The notes below the pieces were generated by a model. That model ran no database searches. It saw only the letters and a list, made by a program, of their open reading frames with translations, and was not told where the DNA came from. From Halalkalibaculum roseum (GTDB lineage: Bacteria > Bacteroidota > Rhodothermia > Balneolales > Balneolaceae): a stretch of DNA of 64,000 nt. A program made the position numbers and the translations under genes. Below, in pieces: positions 1 through 7,318 of this stretch; within the stretch, counting starts at the first letter, position 1, and each line of letters opens with the position of its first letter. The stretch spans positions 744,001 to 808,000 of the forward strand of contig NZ_JAALLT010000002.1 of the NCBI RefSeq assembly GCF_011059145.1, read 5' to 3'.

Positions 1-587
1 ATATTGCCACCGGCGGTATATGCAGCAAGTTTGCCATTGATTTCGTCCAGGTCAATATTCCCGCCGCTCGTTTTAATCATGTGATGACCACTGAGCCCAC
101 TGACGCTAATATTCCCGCCCGAGGTTTTAAGTTCGGTTGACATCTCTTCGGGCACATAGATCTTAAAAGAAAATCTCATCTGGTCGCTAAAAAATCCGGT
201 CTCTTTACTTTTCCTTTCAACCGATGATACGATTTCATTACCCCGCTGTATAACTGTAATGCGATAATTATCGAGATTCTTACTGTTCGACCAGAAAGAG
301 TATCCCCTATCCAGATACAATTCCACTTTTACCTTACTGGATGCTTCAATGGTTTGAACCTCAATATTTCCGGCTAGTGTGTAGGCTTTTAAAATTCCGG
401 GTCCGTCCAGTGTAAACTCTTTTGTAAGATAGGGTTTGGCCTCAAAAGCACATAATTCACCCTTCACTTTTTCACCGTCGCATTTTAGGGGATTGGCATC
501 AGCCGGAGCACCCATGAATAGCGAAATAAAAAAGACTGCCAATGAAAAACCAGCGTACGTAAGATATACCGATAATGATTTTTTCAA
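1..587 (-). CDS. Exported GIN/DUF4097-type adhesin-like protein, 3' end outside window
   Basis: The gene runs off the left edge of the window, so only about 195 N-terminal residues are visible. It begins with a positively charged stretch (LKKS) and a hydrophobic signal segment ending near APADA at residue 31, so the product is exported. The visible C-terminal part carries three spaced copies of a [S/A]GGNI motif near residues 153, 175 and 192. Such spacing is typical of the right-handed beta-helix repeats of the DUF4097/DUF2807 putative adhesin families. There is no ATG before the signal peptide. A TTG at 587-585 gives the best signal sequence, and another in-frame TTG lies at 611. Function is unknown beyond a likely envelope location. 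Confidence 0.6.
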   Translation of the reverse strand, partial: MKKSLSVYLTYAGFSLAVFFISLFMGAPADANPLKCDGEKVKGELCAFEAKPYLTKEFTLDGPGILKAYTLAGNIEVQTIEASSKVKVELYLDRGYSFWSNSKNLDNYRITVIQRGNEIVSSVERKSKETGFFSDQMRFSFKIYVPEEMSTELKTSGGNISVSGLSGHHMIKTSGGNIDLDEINGKLAAYTAGGN

Positions 588-658
588 GCTGTTGTGCCTT
601 TGATGATACAATCTTACAGCGTCTACGATGATTGATTTATTAAGTTACACGATGATAA

Positions 659-1201
659 TTAGATATCTTTGAATACTTCAATAAGGAAACGTATATGTTC
701 ATTTAATGGTATGTCAATAAGTTCTGCCCCTCTCCTGATGTCTTCTCGCGGTACACTCTCGGCAAATCTCTTATCTTTTAGCTTTTTGGTCACTGATTTC
801 ACTTTCATATCCTGAAAACCGTTTGGACGCATCAAAGAAACGGCATTCATAAACCCGGATAGCTCATCACAAGCGAAAAGGTACCTCTCAATCTGGGTTT
901 CGGGCTCTCTTCCGGTTCTTTCCGGCGCATGAGCCTCAATAGCTTTAATTATAACCTCGTTGTAGCCTTTTTCCGGTAAAATATCATTGACGGCTTTATT
1001 TGGGTGTTCCTCAGGAAATTTCTCCCAATCCAGGTCATGAAGTAATCCGGCCGTCCACCACTGCTCTATTTCTTCCTCTGATTTGTTTAAATCTCTTGCA
1101 TATGCTTCAGTAGCCATGGCAACCATGTGGCAGTGATGTCTAAGATTTTCATTGTCTATATACTCTCGAAGCAGCTTTTCCGATTCTGTTCTTTCAACCA
1201 T
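659..1201 (-). CDS. HD-superfamily hydrolase (COG2316-like)
   Basis: This 180-residue soluble protein has the HD-domain ligand series: His near 22-25, the His55-Asp56 doublet, His66, His91 and Asp112. HD proteins are metal-dependent phosphohydrolases, usually acting on nucleotides or phosphodiesters. The length and the N-terminal position of the doublet fit the small predicted hydrolases of COG2316, whose substrate is unknown. There is no signal peptide, so it is cytoplasmic. It lies head to head with the sigma-factor gene, separated by 244 bases in which I see no other gene. Confidence 0.8.
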   Translation of the reverse strand: MVERTESEKLLREYIDNENLRHHCHMVAMATEAYARDLNKSEEEIEQWWTAGLLHDLDWEKFPEEHPNKAVNDILPEKGYNEVIIKAIEAHAPERTGREPETQIERYLFACDELSGFMNAVSLMRPNGFQDMKVKSVTKKLKDKRFAESVPREDIRRGAELIDIPLNEHIRFLIEVFKDI

Positions 1202-1445
1202 AATACTTGCTGATACTTATTAGATATTGAGTCAATTTAGATAAAAGAAATATCATTTATTAGCGAATCTGTCAATGATAAGAGCTGACAAAATGAAAAT
1301 GAGTTCTATTATAAGATATATGGTAATGGAGGTTTATCTCAGTTAACTAATTTTAAAACGAAGGCAACCCTTTGCTTAAATTCTCTGTATTGTTAAATAG
1401 AAGCTAATAATATCGCTTCACTGTAATTAAATCGGGATTCAGCTT

Positions 1446-1988
1446 TTGGAATCAAAAGTCTTATTAGACAGAATCATAAAGGGGTGTTGCAAAAGACGCC
1501 GAAAAAGCCAAAAGAAGCTTTATAAGATGTTCTATGGCTACGGCATGAGCATCACCCTGAGATATGCTGAATCCCGTGAAGAGGCTGCAGAAATCCTTAA
1601 TGATGCCTTTATGAAAGTATTCACAAACATCAAGGATTTCGATATAGATAAACCCTTTAAACCATGGTTGAGAAGGATCATTATCAACACTGCCATCAAT
1701 CATTATCACAGAACCAAGAAATACCGGGAAATGGACAATGTAGATTTTGCGGAGCAATCACTCAGTACCCGGGAGCAAATATTACCCGGAATTTCATACG
1801 ACGAAATTATCGAGATGGTCCAACAACTTACTCCCGCTTATCGCACGGTCTTTAATTTATATGTCATCGAAGGATTTAAGCACCGTGAAATAGCCGAAAT
1901 GCTGGGTATCGCAGTAGGGACATCAAAATCAAACCTTGCCAAGGCAAAAAGGAACCTGCAGGCGATCTTGGAAAAGAATTTCATGTAA
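1446..1988 (+). CDS. ECF-type RNA polymerase sigma factor
   Basis: The 180-residue protein has the two-domain layout of an extracytoplasmic-function sigma factor. Region 2 spans about residues 24-92, with the core-binding and -10 recognition helices, including PWLRRIIINTAINHYH. Region 4 spans about 125-176, with the helix-turn-helix HREIAEMLGIAVGTSKSNL. The only start giving full region 2 is TTG at 1446. The next gene starts 7 bases after the stop and encodes a membrane protein with a cytoplasmic N-terminus, the usual place for an anti-sigma partner. The pair therefore probably forms an envelope-sensing unit; the target genes are unknown but may include the downstream cytochrome/YceI genes. 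Confidence 0.9.
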   Translation: MESKVLLDRIIKGCCKRRRKSQKKLYKMFYGYGMSITLRYAESREEAAEILNDAFMKVFTNIKDFDIDKPFKPWLRRIIINTAINHYHRTKKYREMDNVDFAEQSLSTREQILPGISYDEIIEMVQQLTPAYRTVFNLYVIEGFKHREIAEMLGIAVGTSKSNLAKAKRNLQAILEKNFM

Positions 1989-1995
1989 CCATATT

Positions 1996-3279
1996 ATGTC
2001 TGATTCAAATAACAAAGATCCATTAGAAGAGTTTTTTCAAAAGAAGTCGGGCGACTACGACATATCTTACCGTGAAGAAGACTGGAAATCACTTGAGGGG
2101 CGGCTCGATGCTCTGGATGCCCAGATTGCAGCCCGAAGAAGGAGAAGACTGGCAGCCGCTGCCGTATTGATCATCATCTCTCTTCTCTCCTACTTTATCT
2201 ATCAGAACAATCAGGAAATCAATTCACTGAATGAACAGCTAAGCCGACAAGATCAGCCACAAACGATCACAAATCCTGTTCCTGATAGCGCAACCGAAGA
2301 TGCCCTGGCTGAAAATAGCACACCCGTTCCTGATCTTAAAGATGTAAAAGAAGATCCTAATAATGGTAAGTCAGAGGGTAACTCACAGAATGAACGGTTG
2401 GAAAATCGCGTAGGGGAAACAGGAGCTGAATTAGCTACTGACATTAATTCTGATCAATACCAAACTATTGCAAGAAATAAAACCAACCCGATTAGTATAT
2501 CGGAGATCAACTGTGAAGAGTGCATTTTATCGGAAACCATTACCCAAACTCCGACTGAATTTCACTCTATCAGTGCTAACGAAACGTATGCAACTGATCG
2601 TAATACTCCGATTGCCCAATTGACAGGACTGGAAAGCTCCCAGGAAGAAACACAAAGGATAAATTCCTCGAAAAGTGCTTTATCCAGGATCACCCTGGGC
2701 TTCGTTTTAGGGCCTGATATGAGTACCGCCGGTAATTTCAGCAATTTCTATAACCCCGGTTCTAAGATTGGAGTAACGGTTGATTATTCCATAAGCGAAA
2801 AGTGGGCGGTTTCAATTGGAGCCATTCGTTCTAAGGTGAATTACAAGGCAGGTAGCAGTGACTACAGCCCGCCTGCCGGCTATTGGTACAACGGAGTGGA
2901 AGCGGACCTTACAAGAGCGGCCTGCATTCTTATCGATATTCCTGTTAACCTTTCCTACCGTTTCTTTAGACGAAACCACTCGCGATTATATGCCAGTGCA
3001 GGACTCTCTTCCTATATCATGCTAAACGAAGATTATAGATTCAGCTATGCCTATGAACAGCCAGAATTACCGCAGCGCTGGAAGGAGAATACCGGTACCA
3101 AACATTTTATGAGCAATGCTAATATCGCTATCGGTTATGAATATGAGTTAACAAACAGTTTGAGCTTAAGAGCGGAACCGTTTTTAAGGGTTCCGATCAG
3201 GGAAATAGGCTGGGGTAATGTGGATCTATACTCAGTGGGTAGCCTCTTTTCCATCAATTACAGCTTAAATAAGCTATAA
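1996..3279 (+). CDS. Single-pass membrane protein with C-terminal outer-membrane-barrel-like domain; putative anti-sigma partner
   Basis: I start the gene at ATG 1996, 7 bases after the sigma-factor stop, giving 427 residues. Residues 1-47 are charged and cytoplasmic-like, ending in an Arg cluster before one membrane segment at about 52-70. A long polar linker rich in Ser, Asn, Thr and Glu follows to about residue 225. The last 200 residues have the alternating aromatic pattern of a PorT-type beta-barrel (for example LGFVLGPDMS, WAVSIGAIRS, YSVGSLFSINY). Proteins combining a short anti-sigma-like cytoplasmic segment and a barrel-like domain occur beside ECF sigma genes in Bacteroidota. The anti-sigma role is inferred from position, and no zinc-binding anti-sigma motif is visible. 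Confidence 0.72.
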   Translation: MSDSNNKDPLEEFFQKKSGDYDISYREEDWKSLEGRLDALDAQIAARRRRRLAAAAVLIIISLLSYFIYQNNQEINSLNEQLSRQDQPQTITNPVPDSATEDALAENSTPVPDLKDVKEDPNNGKSEGNSQNERLENRVGETGAELATDINSDQYQTIARNKTNPISISEINCEECILSETITQTPTEFHSISANETYATDRNTPIAQLTGLESSQEETQRINSSKSALSRITLGFVLGPDMSTAGNFSNFYNPGSKIGVTVDYSISEKWAVSIGAIRSKVNYKAGSSDYSPPAGYWYNGVEADLTRAACILIDIPVNLSYRFFRRNHSRLYASAGLSSYIMLNEDYRFSYAYEQPELPQRWKENTGTKHFMSNANIAIGYEYELTNSLSLRAEPFLRVPIREIGWGNVDLYSVGSLFSINYSLNKL

Positions 3280-3373
3280 TAAGTCAGAGGAACTAAAGGG
3301 AAGTAAGTACAAAATGCCGGCAAAATAGATCTGGTGTCGGTAACATATTATCAATAACCAATAGCATAATATT

Positions 3374-3871
3374 ATGAATAATCTATTAGATAACTTTTTC
3401 AACAGAAGTACTTCCTCTCACAATCATAGATCTCGTTTCAGTTGGATTCATCATTCATTGCTCATACTGCTGCTTGCAGGTATGACGGCATGCGGTGGTG
3501 GAAGCTCAACAGGCCCTGAGCCGGACCCTGATCCCGATCCCACACCTAATCCGGACAGGCCTGTTAGCTTTTCTGAAGATATTCAGCCCATCTTTAGCGG
3601 AAATTGTACTACCAGCGGTTGCCATGATTCAAATACCCAAGAAAGCGGCGTTAATCTTACTTCCTACGATGCTGCACTGAACAGTATAGGTGTTCAATAC
3701 GGTACGGAAATAATTGATCCCGGTAGTTCGAGTAACAGCCCGATTGTTGATAAAATATCAAATGAGAATCCTCAGTTTGGTCAGAGAATGCCACTAAACC
3801 GTCAGCCTCTGAGCGATGCGGAGATTGACTCAGTTGTTGCATGGATTAATAATGGAGCACCAAATAATTAA
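3374..3871 (+). CDS. Lipoprotein with cytochrome-c-like CxxxxCH motif
   Basis: The 165-residue product has a long N-terminus and a lipoprotein-type signal ending at Cys40 (GMTAC), followed by a low-complexity Asp-Pro linker at about 48-61. The remaining part resembles the small haem domains of exported cytochrome-like proteins: FSEDIQPIFSGNC near 66-78, a CTTSGCH motif at 78-84, a later RMP methionine, and a closing WINNGAP. The haem motif has four residues between the cysteines instead of two. It is followed at 25 bases by a YceI gene and then a DUF5777 barrel gene, so all three probably belong to one transcript. Haem attachment is not proved. Confidence 0.75.
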   Translation: MNNLLDNFFNRSTSSHNHRSRFSWIHHSLLILLLAGMTACGGGSSTGPEPDPDPDPTPNPDRPVSFSEDIQPIFSGNCTTSGCHDSNTQESGVNLTSYDAALNSIGVQYGTEIIDPGSSSNSPIVDKISNENPQFGQRMPLNRQPLSDAEIDSVVAWINNGAPNN

Positions 3872-3896
3872 ATTCATCAAAATAGAGTTACTGACG

Positions 3897-4445
3897 ATGA
3901 AACGATTACTGCTGACCATACTGACATTCTGTTTTTTAACAAGCGATATCGCTCTCTCACAAGCGTTCAAAACAGAATCAGGAAATGCTGAATTTAAATC
4001 TTCGGTTCCGCTGCATTCCTTTGCGGGGACCTCTGATAACCTAGTGGGCAGGATATCGTTACAGGATTCAACAGTAGATTTTTACCTGGATCTGGCAACC
4101 CTCGACACCGGTAACGGCAAAAGAGACAAAGATATGAGAAAAACGCTTGAGACCGACAAGTATCCATTTGCCGAATTTTATGGAAAAGTTATCTCAGGCT
4201 TCGATCCCGATTCTTCGAACAAGCAGGATGTAACCGTTCAAGGTTCATTTACTATACACGATGTCTCAAGGGAGGTTACTATCAACGGTACCCTTCAGAT
4301 GAGACCGGAAGGATTACTCGTTGAAGCCGACTGGGTACTCAATATGACAAATTATAATATCAAGCCCCCCGGCATACTGTTTTATCGTGTAGAAGAGAAT
4401 ATTGATATACAGATTGAAGCGCTGCTAAAACCTCAAAATAGTTAA
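3897..4445 (+). CDS. YceI-family periplasmic protein
   Basis: I start at ATG 3897, which directly gives a signal peptide (MKRLLLTILTF to about residue 22) and a 182-residue product. The mature part matches the YceI lipocalin-like barrel: a paired Asp/Leu segment (LDTGNGKRDKDMR) followed by KYPFAEFYGKV, and later GSFTIHDVSREVTINGTL. YceI proteins bind isoprenoid or other hydrophobic molecules in the periplasm. The gene sits between the cytochrome-like lipoprotein and the DUF5777 barrel, 8 bases before the latter, indicating cotranscription. Confidence 0.88.
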   Translation: MKRLLLTILTFCFLTSDIALSQAFKTESGNAEFKSSVPLHSFAGTSDNLVGRISLQDSTVDFYLDLATLDTGNGKRDKDMRKTLETDKYPFAEFYGKVISGFDPDSSNKQDVTVQGSFTIHDVSREVTINGTLQMRPEGLLVEADWVLNMTNYNIKPPGILFYRVEENIDIQIEALLKPQNS

Positions 4446-4453
4446 CACATATT

Positions 4454-5302
4454 ATGCGCATAAATAAACTTTTGCTGTTACTGATATCGCTTTTGCTATA
4501 CCAAAACCAAGCCTATGCACAAATGGAGAGAGAAAGGGTAAATCCCGGCGGAGCGATATCTGAAACATTTTGGGCTCCCAACCTGATCGGGCTTGAGACT
4601 ACTGAGCAAATCTCTGCAAAGAATCTCAATGTCACTATCATGCACAGTTTTGGCATAGTAAGTAATAGAACTCTTCAAAATTTCTTTGGTCTCGACATTG
4701 GTCCGAATGTTAGATTGGGTTTAGATTACGGTATCACCGACAATTGGTCCATTGGAATAGGACGAATGACCGATAGGAAAGTCGTAGATTTGAGATCCAA
4801 ATTAAATTTATTTCGGCAGACTAAAGACAACTCGGTTCCATTTAGCATGTCCATTAAAGGAGATCTTGGAATCACTACGCAAGAGAACAATCGTCCTATA
4901 AAAGACGATATGAATTATTTGCTTTCCCTGCCTATCGCAAATAAAGTGAGTGACGCCCTAAGTATTCAAATTGCACCCATGATTGCACATTTCAACCATG
5001 TTAGCGGCATTTCACAAACTGAAAACACTTTATATGCTTTAGGGCTGGGTAGTGAATTTCGTATTTCCCGGCGTTATGCACTTACGGCAGAATACTATCC
5101 GGTTTTAGGAAATCGCAATCCGGATACCATAAATGCTTTTGCATTGGGTCTAAACATCGAAACCGGCGGACATGTATTTCAGTTATTTTTTGCATCTTCA
5201 AGCTGGCATACGGAACAGTACATCATCTCCTACAATGATGAGAATTTCTGGGCAGGTGATTTCCGTTTTGGATTCAACGTAAACAGAATTTTTGGTCTTT
5301 AA
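4454..5302 (+). CDS. DUF5777-family outer-membrane beta-barrel protein
   Basis: The product has 282 residues with a signal peptide ending near AYAQ (residue 23). The first mature segment (ETFWAPNLIGLETTEQISAKNL) and the alternating hydrophobic strands through to the terminal aromatic-rich segment (NVNRIFGL) fit the DUF5777 family of outer-membrane barrels. The family's substrate is not known. In Bacteroidota these genes are often found with YceI and haem-motif lipoproteins, as here, which suggests a shared envelope redox or lipid-linked process. It converges with the TM2 gene on the other strand. Confidence 0.8.
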   Translation: MRINKLLLLLISLLLYQNQAYAQMERERVNPGGAISETFWAPNLIGLETTEQISAKNLNVTIMHSFGIVSNRTLQNFFGLDIGPNVRLGLDYGITDNWSIGIGRMTDRKVVDLRSKLNLFRQTKDNSVPFSMSIKGDLGITTQENNRPIKDDMNYLLSLPIANKVSDALSIQIAPMIAHFNHVSGISQTENTLYALGLGSEFRISRRYALTAEYYPVLGNRNPDTINAFALGLNIETGGHVFQLFFASSSWHTEQYIISYNDENFWAGDFRFGFNVNRIFGL

Positions 5303-5319
5303 ATAAGTAATTCCTGCCA

Positions 5320-5664
5320 CTAATCGATTAGAGAGCGTACTTCCTGGGCAACACTTCGATTGTATTCAAAAGCCAGGTTCTTATAATTGATCAAATCTAC
5401 AATAGTACCGATAAGGCATAGACCACCGGTAAGCAGATAGAGTACACCCATTCCAATATGGCCGATGATGAGTCGATGAACTCCAGCTACTCCAAGAAAC
5501 CCGGCAAGTGCAGAGAACAGTATGATTTGTGGATCTTTTCTCCGAGCACGATATACTTTTGAAAATTTTTCGGCGGTTTCCTCATCCATTGATTTTAGTA
5601 GTTGAGAAATATATGCTGCCTCGTCTCCTTCCAATTCGGGTAAATAATCGAGTAGTTTAGCCAT
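5320..5664 (-). CDS. TM2-domain membrane protein
   Basis: This 114-residue protein has a polar helical N-terminal half (to residue 45) and two closely spaced membrane helices at about 47-66 and 73-90. Between and around them lie the Gly, His, Arg and Gly residues of the TM2 domain (AGVHRLIIGHIGMGVLYLLTGG). The role of TM2 proteins in bacteria is unknown. Its start overlaps the end of the upstream DUF2752 gene by 8 bases, so the two are almost certainly cotranscribed and translationally coupled. Confidence 0.88.
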   Translation of the reverse strand: MAKLLDYLPELEGDEAAYISQLLKSMDEETAEKFSKVYRARRKDPQIILFSALAGFLGVAGVHRLIIGHIGMGVLYLLTGGLCLIGTIVDLINYKNLAFEYNRSVAQEVRSLID

Positions 5665-5965
5665 TGTGTAGTGATTTTTTATTTCTTTTGAAAAACTTAT
5701 TGTTTAAGAGGTAAATTATACGTGAGGAAATAATTATTAATGCAAAGGGCCCCATTATATTAGCCTCTAATGAGTTCATATATTCACCTCTAGCCAGAAA
5801 AGCGATGGAATGTCCTAATCCTTCCCCCGGGCAAAAGGTAATACCGATTTTTTCAAATAAACACCAAGACGATTCATAATCGGTATATGGATTCATCAGG
5901 GCCATCAGTAATAGACCGACAGACAAGGCTCCCCATTCAAAGTGTCTGTTAAATAGTTTTTTCAT
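5657..5965 (-). CDS. DUF2752-family small membrane protein
   Basis: Starting at ATG 5965 the product has 102 residues (a GTG start at 5983 would add six). Two membrane segments flank a conserved-looking centre. The usual DUF2752 CPxCGxTR-like motif is altered here to CPGEGLGHS, but the preceding Pro-Tyr-rich region and the following helix fit the family. DUF2752 and TM2 proteins are often neighbours in Bacteroidota, as here. Function is unknown. Confidence 0.75.
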   Translation of the reverse strand: MKKLFNRHFEWGALSVGLLLMALMNPYTDYESSWCLFEKIGITFCPGEGLGHSIAFLARGEYMNSLEANIMGPFALIIISSRIIYLLNNKFFKRNKKSLHNG

Positions 5966-6012
5966 GCTCTTGGCATAGATCACGTTTTGAAAATTGTACG
6001 AAGGCAGGTGTA

Positions 6013-7182
6013 TTAAGTTACGTTGCTCGCCACATTCATTTTTTGGTCATAGAGGCGTACCGTAAAGGTGGTTCCCTCTCCTTCCACGGAATCCACAGTC
6101 ACATCACCACCGTGCAGATTGGTAAATTTCCTGACCAGTTCCAAACCCATACCCGAACCCTTCTCGCCGGAAGTACCGTATCGAATTTTCTTTTCTCCGG
6201 AGTCCCAAAGGTCTTCAAGCTGTTCCTTCGGTATACCCATCCCCGAATCTTCCACGGTCAGGTCTATTGCACCGTTGCTGTCTTCAACTTCTCGCAATCT
6301 CACACATATGGTACCGCCTTTAAGCGTAAACTTAAGAGCATTGGATAAAAGATTGCTCAATATTTGCTCAAGCTTATGCTTATCAACCGTCTTTTTGGAC
6401 ATCTCCTGCAGTTCTTTTTCAATCGTAATTCCTTTATTAACTGCAGTAGGCCGATGTAAGTCGATTATGTCTAAAATAGTGGTTTTTAGATCCAGTTCTT
6501 GCAAAATCAATTCAGAGATACTGGCTTTCTCCTCTTTGTTCAATAGACCATTAACCAGGTTCAAAAGTTTTTGCCCGCTCCCTTTGATAATGCCCAATAT
6601 ATCGGACTGCTCCGCAACATCAATATTCTCAATGTTGTCTTCAAGAAAACCTGCCAGCCCCATGATACCTGTTACGGGATTCCTGAAATCGTGACCTACA
6701 ATTCGCATCAGCTCATCTTTTTCGGCATTGAGTTTTTCAAGAGATTCTTCCCTCTGCTTGAGCTGTTCCACTTTATTGCTGAGTTCAGCCTGTAATTTTT
6801 TCAATTTCACATGCAAATCAATGCGGGCAAGAACCTCCTCTCTTTGAAAGGGTTTGGTGATGTAGTCTACGCCTCCCACATTAAATCCCTGCACTTTTGA
6901 ATCTGTCTCTGACAAGGCACTTAAAAAGATAACCGGAATATCTTTATACTGTTCATGATCCTTCAGGTATTCACAGACTTCGAAACCGTTCATTTCAGGC
7001 ATCATCACGTCTAACAAAATGATATCAGGCTTACGTTTTTCAATTAATGATAGTGCATCTCCGCCCGAAAATGCAGCCATCACCTCATACCCCTCCTTTT
7101 TTACGACATGTGCAAGCAAACGTACATTAGGTTCTGTATCATCAACGATGAGTACAGAAGCTTCCTTTGAGTTTTCTGACAT
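6013..7182 (-). CDS. Response-regulator-first sensor histidine kinase
   Basis: The 389-residue cytoplasmic protein joins three parts. A receiver domain spans about 8-122, with the phospho-acceptor Asp58 in LLDVMMPEMNG and the conserved Lys110 in ITKPF. A coiled-coil linker follows at about 123-158. The rest is a histidine kinase with the H-box His164 (GHDFRNPVTGI), an N-box (LSNLLSNALKFT), and G boxes (DSGMGIP, GSGMGLELV). It has no membrane segment or separate sensor domain, so input presumably comes through phosphorylation of the receiver by another kinase. I start at ATG 7182; a TTG lies one codon earlier. It diverges from the TonB receptor gene, but a functional link is not shown. Confidence 0.92.
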   Translation of the reverse strand: MSENSKEASVLIVDDTEPNVRLLAHVVKKEGYEVMAAFSGGDALSLIEKRKPDIILLDVMMPEMNGFEVCEYLKDHEQYKDIPVIFLSALSETDSKVQGFNVGGVDYITKPFQREEVLARIDLHVKLKKLQAELSNKVEQLKQREESLEKLNAEKDELMRIVGHDFRNPVTGIMGLAGFLEDNIENIDVAEQSDILGIIKGSGQKLLNLVNGLLNKEEKASISELILQELDLKTTILDIIDLHRPTAVNKGITIEKELQEMSKKTVDKHKLEQILSNLLSNALKFTLKGGTICVRLREVEDSNGAIDLTVEDSGMGIPKEQLEDLWDSGEKKIRYGTSGEKGSGMGLELVRKFTNLHGGDVTVDSVEGEGTTFTVRLYDQKMNVASNVT

Positions 7183-7318
7183 CAAATGCTGTTCTTTTTA
7201 AGAATGAATTCAACCATACATATGTTTAATGCTCTTGAAATACAAAAATATAAATTGCATTAGCAAGCAACATCAGTAAAACCGTCCAAATTTTCTACTT
7301 TTAATTACTAAGATTACC

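Noticed and set aside
6068-6694. 208-codon plus-strand frame opposite the histidine kinase
   Set aside because: It is antisense to conserved kinase motifs and is Ser/Pro-rich in the way shadow frames usually are.
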